DNA of 64,000 bases from Paenibacillus marchantiae. Lineage in GTDB: Bacteria > Bacillota > Bacilli > Paenibacillales > Paenibacillaceae. The stretch lies in contig NZ_CP118270.1 of the NCBI RefSeq assembly GCF_028771845.1, forward strand, positions 3,596,001-3,660,000. The letters run 5' to 3'. This document shows, one piece after another, positions 47,912-56,922 of this stretch; position 1 is the stretch's first letter; every line of letters begins with the position of its first letter. The translations under genes and the position numbers were made by a program. Below the pieces are notes generated by a model that saw only the letters and a list, made by a program, of their open reading frames with translations, did no database searches and was not told where the DNA came from.

Positions 47912-47940
47912 CTAAAGAGTGGGGAAACCCACTCTTTAGT
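47912..47940 (+). promoter_or_regulatory. Leader hairpin before rimP, candidate NusA-sensitive terminator
   Basis: A perfect 12-bp stem (47912-47923 with 47928-47939) is capped by a GAAA tetraloop and followed by the weak tract TCTTTGG. A strong stem with a poor T tract is the kind of terminator that depends on NusA, whose gene is in this operon. In B. subtilis nusA is reported to be controlled by termination in this leader; the link here is inferred. Confidence 0.7.
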
Positions 47941-48022
47941 CTTTGGTATACAAGAATCTTGGGTAATGAAGAAATTGCCAGTCATTATTTGCTGGTGTAA
48001 CCTAAGTTGGAGGTTATCGGTT

Positions 48023-48484
48023 TTGAGCACAACGAACATTAAATCTACCGTGGAAGAAATGATCCAACCCTACTTGAACGAACAAGGCTTCGAGCTGGTT
48101 GACATCGAATACGTCAAAGAAGGCAGCAACTGGTTTTTACGGGTGTATGTCGACAAAGAGGGTGGCATCGACATCGATGATTGTGTCTTGATCAGCGAAA
48201 AGCTAAGCGCCAAGCTGGATGAGAACGATCCGATTCCGACCATCTATTTCCTTGAAGTGTCTTCTCCCGGTGCGGAGCGTCCACTGAAAAAACCAGAGGA
48301 CGTTGCCAAATCCGTAGGTAAAAATGTATTTGTTACAACCTACGAGCCGGTAAATGGAATAAAGGAATTTGAAGGCAAGCTGCTTTCCTTTGATGACGGG
48401 GAACTTGTGATCGAAGCAGGCAAGAAACAGCATGCCATTCTTTATGACAAGGTTGCGAGTGCGCGCCTGGCCATTCTGTTTTAA
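48023..48484 (+). CDS. rimP: Ribosome maturation factor RimP
   Basis: 153 residues, needed for 30S maturation. Start TTG at 48023, nine bases after GGAGG (48009-48013), giving MSTTNIKSTVEEMI; the longer frame from 47966 is hydrophobic and unlike the family. Conserved parts: LVDIEYVKEGSNWFLRVYVD and FLEVSSPGAERPLKKPED. First gene of the translation operon. Confidence 0.95.
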   Translation: MSTTNIKSTVEEMIQPYLNEQGFELVDIEYVKEGSNWFLRVYVDKEGGIDIDDCVLISEKLSAKLDENDPIPTIYFLEVSSPGAERPLKKPEDVAKSVGKNVFVTTYEPVNGIKEFEGKLLSFDDGELVIEAGKKQHAILYDKVASARLAILF

Positions 48485-48516
48485 GTGCCTTGTTCACTTA
48501 TTAATGAAAAAAGACA

Positions 48517-48580
48517 CATCTCACGATAACGGCAAGGTGCTCATGAGTCTAGAGCCTTTCGCCGTTTTACGTATGAGATG
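48517..48580 (+). other. Long nested hairpin between rimP and nusA
   Basis: CATCTCA (48517-48523) pairs with TGAGATG (48574-48580). Inside, AACGGC pairs with GCCGTT, AAG with CTT and GCTC with GAGC around a small loop. No T run follows. It lies between rimP and the nusA ribosome site and may be a processing site or control point for nusA. Confidence 0.65.
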
Positions 48581-48607
48581 CCATGTTTGAAAGGGGGATC
48601 AACATTC

Positions 48608-49705
48608 ATGAGTATGGATTTTATTGAAGCAATGAATGAATTGGAGCGGGAAAAAGGGATCAGCAAGGACGTGCTGTTTGAAGCGATCGAGGCAGCACTC
48701 ATCTCCAGCTACAAGCGTAATTTCAACACCGCCCAGAATGTGCGTGTTGACATGAACCGCAATACGGGTGTTATCCGGGTGTATGCCCGCAAATTGATCG
48801 TGGAAGAAGTCCTGGATTCACGTACCGAAATTTCATTGCCTGCTGCACGCGAGATCAACCCACACTTCCAGCTGGAAGATATTGCGGAGATTGAAGTTAC
48901 GCCGCGTGATTTCGGACGTATCGCCGCACAAACTGCCAAACAGGTAGTGACCCAGCGGATTCGTGAAGCCGAACGCGGCCTGATCTACAACGCTTTCGTT
49001 GATAAGGAAGAAGATATCGTTACGGGAGTGGTGCAGCGTCAGGATTTGCGCAATATCTACATCGATCTGGGCAAAATCGAAGCGGCATTGCCGCTGACCG
49101 AATTGATGCCGAACGAGAAGTTTGTTCATGGTGACCGTATTAAAGCTTACATCACCAAGGTCGAGAATACGACCAAAGGGCCGCAAATCATTTTGTCCCG
49201 TACACATCCGGGCTTGTTGAAACGTCTCTTTGAACTGGAAGTACCTGAAATTTTCGATGGTGTGGTTGAGATTCGCTCCGTCGCACGTGAAGCGGGCTTC
49301 CGCTCCAAGATTGCTGTTCATTCCCGCAATGAGGAAGTTGATCCGGTTGGATCATGTGTAGGTCCTAAGGGAATCCGCGTGCAGACCATTGTGGGTGAGC
49401 TGCGCGGTGAAAAAATTGACATCGTTCGTTTCTCCGATCAGGTAGACGAATATGTGGCTAATGCACTTAGTCCTTCCAAAGTATTGGAAGTTCAAGTATT
49501 CGAGGAAGAAAAGATGGCTCGGGTTATTGTTCCTGACTATCAGCTGTCCCTCGCCATTGGGATTAAAGGCCAAAATGCCCGATTGGCAGCCAAACTGACC
49601 GGCTGGAAAATCGACATTAAGAGCGAGAGCCAGGCGGAACAGGAATTCGGCAGAGAGAAAGATTCTTCTTCGGAAATGCACCAAGATTCCGTCTCCGTCG
49701 ACTAA
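48608..49705 (+). CDS. nusA: Transcription termination/antitermination factor NusA
   Basis: 365 residues, the short Firmicute form without C-terminal acidic repeats. An RNA-polymerase-binding N-domain (EREKGISKDVLFEAIEAAL) is followed by S1 (about 135-200) and KH domains (VGPKGIRVQTIVGEL; SLAIGIKGQNARLAAKLTG). ATG at 48608 follows AAAGGGGGA; an ATG at 48614 is possible. Confidence 0.97.
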   Translation: MSMDFIEAMNELEREKGISKDVLFEAIEAALISSYKRNFNTAQNVRVDMNRNTGVIRVYARKLIVEEVLDSRTEISLPAAREINPHFQLEDIAEIEVTPRDFGRIAAQTAKQVVTQRIREAERGLIYNAFVDKEEDIVTGVVQRQDLRNIYIDLGKIEAALPLTELMPNEKFVHGDRIKAYITKVENTTKGPQIILSRTHPGLLKRLFELEVPEIFDGVVEIRSVAREAGFRSKIAVHSRNEEVDPVGSCVGPKGIRVQTIVGELRGEKIDIVRFSDQVDEYVANALSPSKVLEVQVFEEEKMARVIVPDYQLSLAIGIKGQNARLAAKLTGWKIDIKSESQAEQEFGREKDSSSEMHQDSVSVD

Positions 49706-49731
49706 AGTAAAGCACGGGGGGGCGCTAACGT

Positions 49732-50040
49732 ATGAAAACTAAAAAAGTACCGCTGCGCAAATGTGTGGCGTGTCAGGAAATGATGCCCAAAAAGCAGCTG
49801 ATCCGTATCGTTAAAACGCCAGAGGATGAAGTGCTGATCGATTTGACTGGCAAAAAGTCCGGACGTGGTGCTTATTTATGCGGCAAAGAGTCCTGTTTTA
49901 AGCTTGCACTCAAAAACCGGTCTTTGGATCGGGCGCTAAAGGGCAAAGTCTCACCGGAAATTTATGAGCAATTGGCAGCTGATTTCGTTGCGGTAGAGGA
50001 CGAATTCATAGCAGCACAGGAGCGTGAACATGATGAATAA
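49732..50040 (+). CDS. rnpM: RNase P modulator RnpM (YlxR)
   Basis: 102-residue YlxR family protein. The N-terminal RKCVACQEMMPKKQLIRIVK and the GRGAYLCGKESCF segment are the conserved RNA-binding core. YlxR of B. subtilis binds RNase P RNA. ATG at 49732 follows a G-rich site. It overlaps the next gene by 11 bases. Confidence 0.92.
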   Translation: MKTKKVPLRKCVACQEMMPKKQLIRIVKTPEDEVLIDLTGKKSGRGAYLCGKESCFKLALKNRSLDRALKGKVSPEIYEQLAADFVAVEDEFIAAQEREHDE

Positions 50041-50359
50041 TAAAACATTGTCTTATCTGGGACTCTCCATGCGTGCAGGCAAACTTGTGACAGGTGAAGA
50101 AATTGTACTTAAAGCGATCCGTTCTTCCGAAGCTAAAATGGTTATTGTTGCGGGTGACGCCTCGGCCAATACACAAAAGAAATTTCGCGACAAATGCGGG
50201 ACATATAAAGTTCCACTGGTGATCGGATTTGACCGGGATAGTCTGGGTTCAAGTATCGGTAAAGAAACGCGGGTTGTTCTTGCAGTAACGGATCGAGGGT
50301 TTGCAAAAATGATCTCCAAGCAAGTCGGTATAATGTCGGAGGTGGAGTATATTGAGTAA
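50030..50359 (+). CDS. rplGA: L7Ae-family ribosomal/RNA-binding protein (YlxQ, RplGA)
   Basis: 109 residues of the L7Ae/eL8 family, a kink-turn binder. Motifs [20 protein letters not shown] and [18 protein letters not shown] at 50030 lies seven bases after AGGAG; ATG at 50033 is nearly as good and GTG at 50024 is too close. It overlaps rnpM at one end and infB at the other. Confidence 0.92.
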   Translation: MMNNKTLSYLGLSMRAGKLVTGEEIVLKAIRSSEAKMVIVAGDASANTQKKFRDKCGTYKVPLVIGFDRDSLGSSIGKETRVVLAVTDRGFAKMISKQVGIMSEVEYIE

Positions 50360-52937
50360 ACAGGAAAACAAGGATAAATTGCGAGTTTATGAATATGCGA
50401 AGTCCCTCAATATGAGTAGTAAAGAAATTATAACCATTCTTAAAAAGCTGGATATTCCCGTAAACAATCATATGAGTGTCATGGAGAATGGTTCAGTCGG
50501 TAAGGTGGAACAATTTTTTAAAGATATAAAATCCACTGCCGCTTCCAAACAAAGTAACGAAGCAAAATCCGTTGCTACTTCGTCAGTGCGCAGTGACAAA
50601 ACAGTGGACAGCAACAAGCCGGCCGGCGGAGTGAACACGCCGAATAGCAGTAACCCATCCGGTAGTCCCGTACAAACAAAAATACAACAGGAAAAGCAGG
50701 TAGGTATGAACAATAGACCAAATTCCAACAATAACAATGGCTCCCAAAGACCTAGCGGCCAAGACAGCCGCAACAGAACGAACTCTTCCCAAGGCTCAAG
50801 CCAAGGAGGACAATCAAGTAATCGTCCAAGACCAGCTCAAGGTGGACAAAGCAGTACAGCATCCCGTCCGCAAAGTACAGGTCAACGTCCATCGAATAGC
50901 GGTGGCGGTCAAACAAGAAGCGCAGGACCGACTAGCAGTGGCAACACTGGCACTGGCGGCAACCGTACTGGTGGCCAAGGACAGAGCTCAGGACAAGGCC
51001 AACGCAGAGGCGGCCAAGGTAATTCCGGCAACAGCAACAATAATAGCGGCAACCGTTCGAACAGCGGTGGCGGTGGACGTCGTTATGACGATAACCGTGG
51101 CGGCAACTTCCGCGGTAATCGTGGCGGTAAGAACAATCGCAATAGAAATCAACAACAGTACCAACAACGTGAGAAAATTGATAACACACCTAAGAAAATC
51201 ATCGTACGTGGTGACATGACTGTTGGTGAAACAGCGAAGTTGCTCCATAAAGATGCTTCCGAAGTTATCAAAAAACTCATTGCGATGGGTGTAATGGCAA
51301 CGATTAACCAAGAGCTTGATATCGAAACAATCCTGCTGCTTGCTGGAGAGTTCGGTGTTGAGGTTGAAGTGAAAATTGTCCTTGAAGATGACCGCTTCGA
51401 AACACTTGAAGAGAATGATGATCCTGCTGATTTGCAGTCTCGTCCTCCGGTAGTTACGATCATGGGTCACGTTGACCATGGTAAAACAACATTGCTTGAT
51501 GCGATTCGTTCAACGAATGTAACGGGCGGAGAAGCAGGCGGTATCACGCAGCATATCGGTGCTTATCAAGTTGAAATTAACAACAAAAAAATTACGTTCC
51601 TAGATACACCAGGTCACGAAGCGTTTACTGCTATGCGTGCACGTGGAGCACAGGTTACGGATATTACAATTATTGTTGTAGCTGCAGATGATGGTGTTAT
51701 GCCACAAACCGTTGAGGCGATTAACCATGCCAAAGCTGCTGGGCTGCCAATTATCGTAGCTGTCAACAAAATTGACAAGCCGGGTGCAGATGCGGATAAA
51801 GTAAAACAAGAATTGACCAACTATGAACTCGTTCCGGAAGAGTGGGGCGGCGACACCATCTTTGTTAACGTTTCGGCGAAACAAAGAATCGGTCTAGAAG
51901 GTCTGCTTGAAATGATCCTGCTCGTTGCAGAAGTGAATGAGTACAAAGCAAACCCGGACAAACGTGCCCGTGGTACAGTGATCGAAGCCGAGCTGGATAA
52001 AGGACGTGGCCCAGTTGCCCGTATTCTCGTACAGCACGGTACACTGAAAGTCGGAGATGCTTTTGTTGCAGGTAACTGCTTCGGTCGCGTACGTGCGATG
52101 GTAAATGACAAAGGTCGCCGTTTAAAAGAAGCTGGACCTTCAACACCTGTAGAAATTACTGGTCTGACTGAAGTTCCAGGTGCGGGAGATCCGTTTATGG
52201 TGTTTGAAGATGAGCGTAAAGCGCGTTCTATCGCCGACAAACGTGCCATTACACAACGTGAATCCGATTTGGGTACAAATACACGTGTGACATTGGATGA
52301 TCTGTTCCAACACATCAAAGACGGTGAAATCAAAGATCTGAACGTAATCATCAAAGGTGACGTACAAGGTTCGGTTGAAGCATTGAAAGGTTCCCTTGCG
52401 AAGATCGAAGTTGAAGGTGTACGCGTGAAAATCATTCATAGCGGCGCTGGTGCAATCACAGAGTCTGACATCATTTTGGCTGCAGCATCCAATGCCATCG
52501 TGATTGGTTTCAACGTTCGTCCTGATAATCAGGCGAAAGCGACTGCAGATCAAGAGCAAGTAGACATTCGTCTGCATCGCGTTATCTACAGCGTTATCGA
52601 AGAAATTGAACAAGCGATGAAAGGTATGCTTGATCCGATTTACAAAGAAAAAGTAATCGGTCATGCTGAAGTTCGTAGCACGTTCTCCATTAGTAAAGTC
52701 GGTACCATTGCTGGATGTATGGTTACCTCCGGTAAAATTACGCGTTCCGCGGAAGCACGTCTGATTCGTGATGGCATCGTCCTTTACGAAGGCAAGCTGG
52801 ATTCCCTGAAACGTTATAAAGATGATGCCAAAGAAGTAGCCCAAGGTTACGAGTGCGGTATCACGCTGGATAAATACAATGATCTCAAAGAAGGCGACGT
52901 TATCGAAGCCTTCATTATGGAGACAGTACAACGATAA
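50352..52937 (+). CDS. infB: Translation initiation factor IF-2
   Basis: 861 residues. The GTPase that places initiator tRNA. An N-terminal IF2N-like domain (about 1-55) is followed by a long Gly/Asn/Ser/Gln/Arg-rich disordered region (about 80-275) and a second IF2N domain (about 285-340). The G domain (GHVDHGKT at 372-379, DTPGHE, NKID) and beta-barrel and C-domains follow. Start TTG at 50352 after GGAGGTGG, overlapping rplGA. It is followed directly by rbfA; the ylxP gene of B. subtilis is missing. Confidence 0.97.
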   Translation: MSKQENKDKLRVYEYAKSLNMSSKEIITILKKLDIPVNNHMSVMENGSVGKVEQFFKDIKSTAASKQSNEAKSVATSSVRSDKTVDSNKPAGGVNTPNSSNPSGSPVQTKIQQEKQVGMNNRPNSNNNNGSQRPSGQDSRNRTNSSQGSSQGGQSSNRPRPAQGGQSSTASRPQSTGQRPSNSGGGQTRSAGPTSSGNTGTGGNRTGGQGQSSGQGQRRGGQGNSGNSNNNSGNRSNSGGGGRRYDDNRGGNFRGNRGGKNNRNRNQQQYQQREKIDNTPKKIIVRGDMTVGETAKLLHKDASEVIKKLIAMGVMATINQELDIETILLLAGEFGVEVEVKIVLEDDRFETLEENDDPADLQSRPPVVTIMGHVDHGKTTLLDAIRSTNVTGGEAGGITQHIGAYQVEINNKKITFLDTPGHEAFTAMRARGAQVTDITIIVVAADDGVMPQTVEAINHAKAAGLPIIVAVNKIDKPGADADKVKQELTNYELVPEEWGGDTIFVNVSAKQRIGLEGLLEMILLVAEVNEYKANPDKRARGTVIEAELDKGRGPVARILVQHGTLKVGDAFVAGNCFGRVRAMVNDKGRRLKEAGPSTPVEITGLTEVPGAGDPFMVFEDERKARSIADKRAITQRESDLGTNTRVTLDDLFQHIKDGEIKDLNVIIKGDVQGSVEALKGSLAKIEVEGVRVKIIHSGAGAITESDIILAAASNAIVIGFNVRPDNQAKATADQEQVDIRLHRVIYSVIEEIEQAMKGMLDPIYKEKVIGHAEVRSTFSISKVGTIAGCMVTSGKITRSAEARLIRDGIVLYEGKLDSLKRYKDDAKEVAQGYECGITLDKYNDLKEGDVIEAFIMETVQR

Positions 52938-52962
52938 GCAAGGAAGCATGAGGTGAACAACA

Positions 52963-53322
52963 ATGGCTAAGATTCGTACAGGTAGAGTGGGCGAGCAGAT
53001 CAAGAAAGAATTAAGTCTGCTTATCCAGTCTGAACTGAAAGATCCTCGTATCGGCTTTATTACCGTAACGGGAGTCGAAGTGACAGGCGACTTGTCGCAA
53101 GCCAAAGTTTATCTGAGTGTCTTCGGTGAACAGGAACAAAAGGATAATTCGCTTAAAGCGCTGGCAAAAGCAAATGGATTTTTGCGTTCAGAACTGGGCA
53201 AGCGTATCCGTTTTCGACATGTTCCCGAGTTGATATTCAAGATTGACGAATCTATTGCATATGGCAGCCGAATTGAGAAGCTGCTTGGTGATATCGGTAC
53301 CGACAAGAACGAATCCCAGTAA
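52963..53322 (+). CDS. rbfA: 30S ribosome-binding factor RbfA
   Basis: 119-residue KH-fold factor for 30S maturation, with [22 protein letters not shown] near the start (in part) and [18 protein letters not shown] near the end. ATG at 52963 follows GAGGTGAAC. Immediately upstream of nrnA. Confidence 0.97.
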   Translation: MAKIRTGRVGEQIKKELSLLIQSELKDPRIGFITVTGVEVTGDLSQAKVYLSVFGEQEQKDNSLKALAKANGFLRSELGKRIRFRHVPELIFKIDESIAYGSRIEKLLGDIGTDKNESQ

Positions 53323-53341
53323 CAGAATAAAGGAGACGGCA

Positions 53342-54319
53342 ATGCACACTTATGAACAGGCGCTTCAGGACGGAAAGCAATTTCTGCTGGAGCATGATGA
53401 TTACCTGGTCGTGTCGCATGTACAGCCGGACGGTGACGCAGTCAGCTCGACGGTAACGGTGGGCTGGCTGCTGTCATGTCTGGGCAAGACATTCACGATG
53501 ATTAATGAAGGTGAAATTCCACAACGCATGAATTTTCTGTGGGAAGCTGGCAAGATCGTGAACATGACCGAACAACCACCGGCGCGGAAATATAAGGCGA
53601 TTATCTGTGTGGATTGTGCAGACTTTTCCAGGGTAGGCCTGACTCGTCATTATTTCGAAGAAGATGCTGTCATTTTAAATATTGATCATCATCCGACCAA
53701 TGACGCGTATGGAACAGTAAACATCATTAAGCCAGACGCAGCAGCAACGGCTGAAATTCTGTTTGATTTCCTCAATCTTTTCCCAGTGAAGTGGAATAAA
53801 GATGTGGCTACAGCAGTCTATACAGGATTGCTAACAGATACAGGTGGATTCCGCTATGCGAATACGAGTCCTAATGTGATGACCACTGCATCCAAATTGC
53901 TTGAACATGGTGTGGATGGACCTTATCTTGCACAGATTTTGCTTGAGCAGGTTACGCTCCCACAAGTCCGTATATTGAACCAGGCACTCTCAAGCCTGCA
54001 AATGACTGACGATGGCAAGATTGCCTGGGTGGTCATTACACCTGAAGACATGATTGCTTGTGGTGCAGCTAATGAAGATCTTGAAGGGGTAGTCAATTAC
54101 CCACGTAACATTCAAGGTGTGGAAGTGGGCATCTTTTTTAAAGTAATCAATGATAATGCGGTGAAAGTATCTCTCCGGTCAGCTGGTAAAGTTGATGTTG
54201 CCTCGCTTGCACAGAACTTTGGTGGAGGCGGACATGTACTCGCAGCTGGATGTCGCGTAGAGGGCAAGTTGAAAGATATCGTGGAACTAGTGCTGAAGCA
54301 GGTGAATGCTCAATGGTAA
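53342..54319 (+). CDS. nrnA: Bifunctional oligoribonuclease/pAp phosphatase NrnA
   Basis: 325-residue DHH/DHHA1 phosphoesterase that degrades nanoRNAs and pAp. Motifs: SHVQPDGDAVSS, VDCADFSRVG, the DHH triad in ILNIDHHPTND and the C-terminal FGGGGHVLAAGC. Start ATG 53342 after AAAGGAGA; the longer frame begins inside rbfA. It overlaps truB by 7 bases. Confidence 0.96.
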   Translation: MHTYEQALQDGKQFLLEHDDYLVVSHVQPDGDAVSSTVTVGWLLSCLGKTFTMINEGEIPQRMNFLWEAGKIVNMTEQPPARKYKAIICVDCADFSRVGLTRHYFEEDAVILNIDHHPTNDAYGTVNIIKPDAAATAEILFDFLNLFPVKWNKDVATAVYTGLLTDTGGFRYANTSPNVMTTASKLLEHGVDGPYLAQILLEQVTLPQVRILNQALSSLQMTDDGKIAWVVITPEDMIACGAANEDLEGVVNYPRNIQGVEVGIFFKVINDNAVKVSLRSAGKVDVASLAQNFGGGGHVLAAGCRVEGKLKDIVELVLKQVNAQW

Positions 54320-55236
54320 AACCATTTGAAGGTGTACTTCCGGTGTATAAACCAGCGGGATTTACTTCTCATGATGTTGTGGCCAAAATGCGTCGCATTC
54401 TCAAAATGAAACGTATTGGTCATACAGGCACTTTGGACCCGCAAGTTACTGGCGTACTACCGCTTTGCCTAGGACGTGCAACACGTGTGGTGGAGTACAT
54501 GCAGGAGCTTCCCAAGGAATACCTGGCAACGCTACGACTGGGTCTGTCTACTGACACGGAGGATATGACAGGTGAAGTTATTGAGCGGTCGGAGACGGCT
54601 GTTAAGGTGACACAGGAGCAGGTTGAGCAGGTGCTGGAGCAATTCCTGGGCACCATCTCACAGGTTCCACCTATGTATTCTGCAGTCAAAGTGGATGGGA
54701 AACGTCTTTACGAGTTAGCTCGTGAAGGAAAAACGGTAGAGCGCAAGAGTCGGGAAGTTACGATCTATGAGCTGGAATTGACAGGAATTGAGAATCAAGG
54801 CGACACTACGGATATATCGTTCCGTGCTTTATGTTCCAAAGGGACATACATTCGAACGTTATGCGTGGATATCGGCAAAAAATTGGGATATCCGTCCACC
54901 ATGCTACACCTGGAGCGTACGATATCGGCTGGGATTTCTGCTGATCATTGCCTTCATTTTGAAGAAGTGGAACAACGCATGATCGATGGAACGTTAGCCG
55001 AGGTGTTGATTCCGGTTGATGAAGCCATCTCTTCCATTCCGGCTCATACGGTGGGTGCGGATCAGACCAAGGGAGCACTTCAGGGCCAGAAATTATCGGC
55101 GCGTTTGCTCGAACCGCCTGCAGAACAACCTGGTCTACTGCGGTTATATGATCAGGATGGGACGTTTCTGGGGATATTTGAGCGGGATGAATTGAAAGCA
55201 ACGGTGAGAGCTGTTAAAGTTTTTTTGCCGGAATAA
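54313..55236 (+). CDS. truB: tRNA pseudouridine-55 synthase TruB
   Basis: 307 residues. Forms pseudouridine 55 in the T loop of tRNAs. The catalytic Asp42 lies in GHTGTLDPQVTGVLPLCLG. RALCSKGTYIRTLCVDIG is the second family motif; a PUA-like end follows. ATG 54313 is seven bases after AGGTGA; the longer frame begins inside nrnA. Confidence 0.97.
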   Translation: MVKPFEGVLPVYKPAGFTSHDVVAKMRRILKMKRIGHTGTLDPQVTGVLPLCLGRATRVVEYMQELPKEYLATLRLGLSTDTEDMTGEVIERSETAVKVTQEQVEQVLEQFLGTISQVPPMYSAVKVDGKRLYELAREGKTVERKSREVTIYELELTGIENQGDTTDISFRALCSKGTYIRTLCVDIGKKLGYPSTMLHLERTISAGISADHCLHFEEVEQRMIDGTLAEVLIPVDEAISSIPAHTVGADQTKGALQGQKLSARLLEPPAEQPGLLRLYDQDGTFLGIFERDELKATVRAVKVFLPE

Positions 55237-55302
55237 AGAGGTTCCTGGTTTGAGTGGTGGTACTCAAGCCTGGCCTATCAAGTGAAATGCAGGTGAATGA
55301 TT

Positions 55303-56241
55303 GTGAAAACCGTAATGCTAACCTATCCGCAGACGTTACAATCGGCTGTTCAGGGCACACATCCCCAAGTGCTCGCGATCGGTCAATTTGACGGGCTGCA
55401 TCTCGGACATGCAAGTGTCATTTTGTCAGCTGTCCGCATTGCACGCGAAACGGGCATGCAGGCAGCGGTGATGACCTTTCATCCTCATCCGAAGGAAGTT
55501 ATGCGCAAAGGGGATTACGAGGGTTATCTAACTCCCTTGAGAGATAAAGAAGACATCCTGGCAGGGATGGGTGTAGACGTGCTCTACGTGGTCGAATTCA
55601 ATGAGGAGTTCTCAAGGTTGACGCCGCAGCAATTCGCACATGATCTGCTGCTTCCGCTTCAGACTCGAACAGCGGTAGTTGGTTTTGACTTCCGCTTCGG
55701 TCACAAGGGAGCAGGGGATGAGCAGCTTCTTCGCACATTGGGAGAAGGCGAAATGACAGTCGAGACTGTGCCTCCATTCCTGTTAAATGGTGAGAAGGTA
55801 AGCAGTTCTCTCATTCGTGGCCTGTTGAAGCGTGGAGAAATGGACGAAGCCAGTCAATGGCTCGGACGACCTTACAGCATCAGGGGAATCGTAATTCATG
55901 GAGAGAAGCGTGGGCGGACCATTGGTTTCCCTACCGCTAACCTTGAACTTACGGATCATTATGTTACGCCAGCGAAAGGTGTTTACGCTGTTCGTGTGCA
56001 GTATGGGGAGCAGGAACTGCGTGGCGTCATGAACCTTGGTGTGAAACCTACCTTTCACGAAAACGGGATGAAACCTACGTTTGAGGTGCACTTGCTTGAT
56101 TTTGATGGGCAGATATATGACCAGGAATTAAAGGTTGATCTCGTTCACTACATTCGTGCAGAGCGAAAATTTGACTCGATTGATGCTTTGATCAGTCAGA
56201 TTCGTGAAGATGCATTAACCGCCGCCCGCCTATTATCGTAA
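55303..56241 (+). CDS. ribF: Bifunctional riboflavin kinase/FAD synthetase RibF
   Basis: 312 residues. The N-terminal FAD synthetase domain has GQFDGLHLGH and HPHPKEVM; the C-terminal riboflavin kinase domain has RGRTIGFPTANLEL and GVMNLGVKPTF. The start is GTG at 55303, six bases after AGGTGA; the ATG at 55297 abuts that site. Last gene before the rpsO promoter. Confidence 0.96.
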   Translation: MKTVMLTYPQTLQSAVQGTHPQVLAIGQFDGLHLGHASVILSAVRIARETGMQAAVMTFHPHPKEVMRKGDYEGYLTPLRDKEDILAGMGVDVLYVVEFNEEFSRLTPQQFAHDLLLPLQTRTAVVGFDFRFGHKGAGDEQLLRTLGEGEMTVETVPPFLLNGEKVSSSLIRGLLKRGEMDEASQWLGRPYSIRGIVIHGEKRGRTIGFPTANLELTDHYVTPAKGVYAVRVQYGEQELRGVMNLGVKPTFHENGMKPTFEVHLLDFDGQIYDQELKVDLVHYIRAERKFDSIDALISQIREDALTAARLLS

Positions 56242-56267
56242 AGCTCAGGACAAAATACATGTTTACA

Positions 56268-56297
56268 TTTACTTTGTCTGGGCAACTATGATATAAT
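56268..56297 (+). promoter_or_regulatory. SigA promoter of rpsO
   Basis: TTTACT at 56268-56273 and TATAAT at 56292-56297 with an 18-base spacer and an extended -10 (TGA before the hexamer). It lies 26 bases after ribF. Confidence 0.8.
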
Positions 56298-56304
56298 GTA
56301 CTAC

Positions 56305-56362
56305 GTTGTCGTTTGAGACAACACATAACCTTGGCTTGGTTACTTGCTCTCACCGGCGGTGA
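56305..56362 (+). promoter_or_regulatory. Structured rpsO leader, candidate S15-binding site
   Basis: Three small hairpins follow the promoter: GTTGTC/GACAAC (56305-56322), AACC/GGTT (56327-56341) and TCACC/GGTGA (56350-56362). Together they fill the leader up to the ribosome site. S15 represses its own mRNA through such leaders in several bacteria; assignment here is by position and folding only. Confidence 0.55.
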
Positions 56363-56400
56363 CGAGGCTAATGGCGATTATAATGAAGGAGGTGAATAGG

Positions 56401-56670
56401 ATGGCATTGACTCAAGAACGTAAACAACAACTGATCGACGAGCACAAAACTCATGAGTCCGATACTGGATCACCTGAGGTGCAAGTTGCTATCCTTACGG
56501 AAAACATCAGAAGTTTGACAGACCACTTGCGTACACACAAGAAAGACCACCACTCACGTCGTGGACTTTTGAAAATGGTAGGTCAACGTCGTAAGCTTTT
56601 GGCTTACGTGAAAAACAAAGATGTTAAACGTTACAGCGCACTGATCGAAAAACTCGGATTGCGTCGTTAA
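56401..56670 (+). CDS. rpsO: Small ribosomal subunit protein uS15
   Basis: 89 residues, primary binder of 16S rRNA in the platform. ATG 56401 directly after AAGGAGGTGAATAGG, giving [20 protein letters not shown]. The core [20 protein letters not shown] is intact. Ends in an intrinsic terminator. Confidence 0.98.
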   Translation: MALTQERKQQLIDEHKTHESDTGSPEVQVAILTENIRSLTDHLRTHKKDHHSRRGLLKMVGQRRKLLAYVKNKDVKRYSALIEKLGLRR

Positions 56671-56692
56671 TTATCGTACATGTTTTCAAAAT

Positions 56693-56760
56693 CAACCTGG
56701 CTGTTATCCGTCATTCCTTTGTCTAAAAGGACAAGCGGAGCTTACAGCCGGGTTGTTTTG
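56693..56760 (+). terminator. Terminator after rpsO
   Basis: CAACCTGGCTGT (56693-56704) pairs with ACAGCCGGGTTG (56744-56755) with one G-U pair; the inner part also folds. TTTTG follows. Partial read-through into pnp is likely. Confidence 0.8.
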
Positions 56761-56795
56761 TAGATGAACATGTTGCCATATATTTGTAGCTGATG

Positions 56796-56818
56796 GCTCC
56801 GCAAGGAGCTTTTGTTTT
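56796..56818 (+). terminator. Second small terminator between rpsO and pnp
   Basis: GCTCC (56796-56800) pairs with GGAGC (56805-56809) around GCAA, followed by TTTTGTTTT. Two stacked hairpins between rpsO and pnp suggest tight control of pnp, a gene that autoregulates through its leader in other bacteria. Confidence 0.65.
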
Positions 56819-56922
56819 GCAAGTGAGCATGTTGCTGTGGAGTTAATGAATGCAGGACAAGCAGGAAATACTGTGAAAATGCAGAATCCATTGTGTTAGG
56901 AACGAATAAAAGGAGGGATTTC

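Noticed and set aside
47966..48022. N-terminal extension of rimP from ATG 47966
   Set aside because: It is hydrophobic and cysteine/tryptophan-rich, unlike RimP, and the TTG at 48023 has a proper ribosome site.
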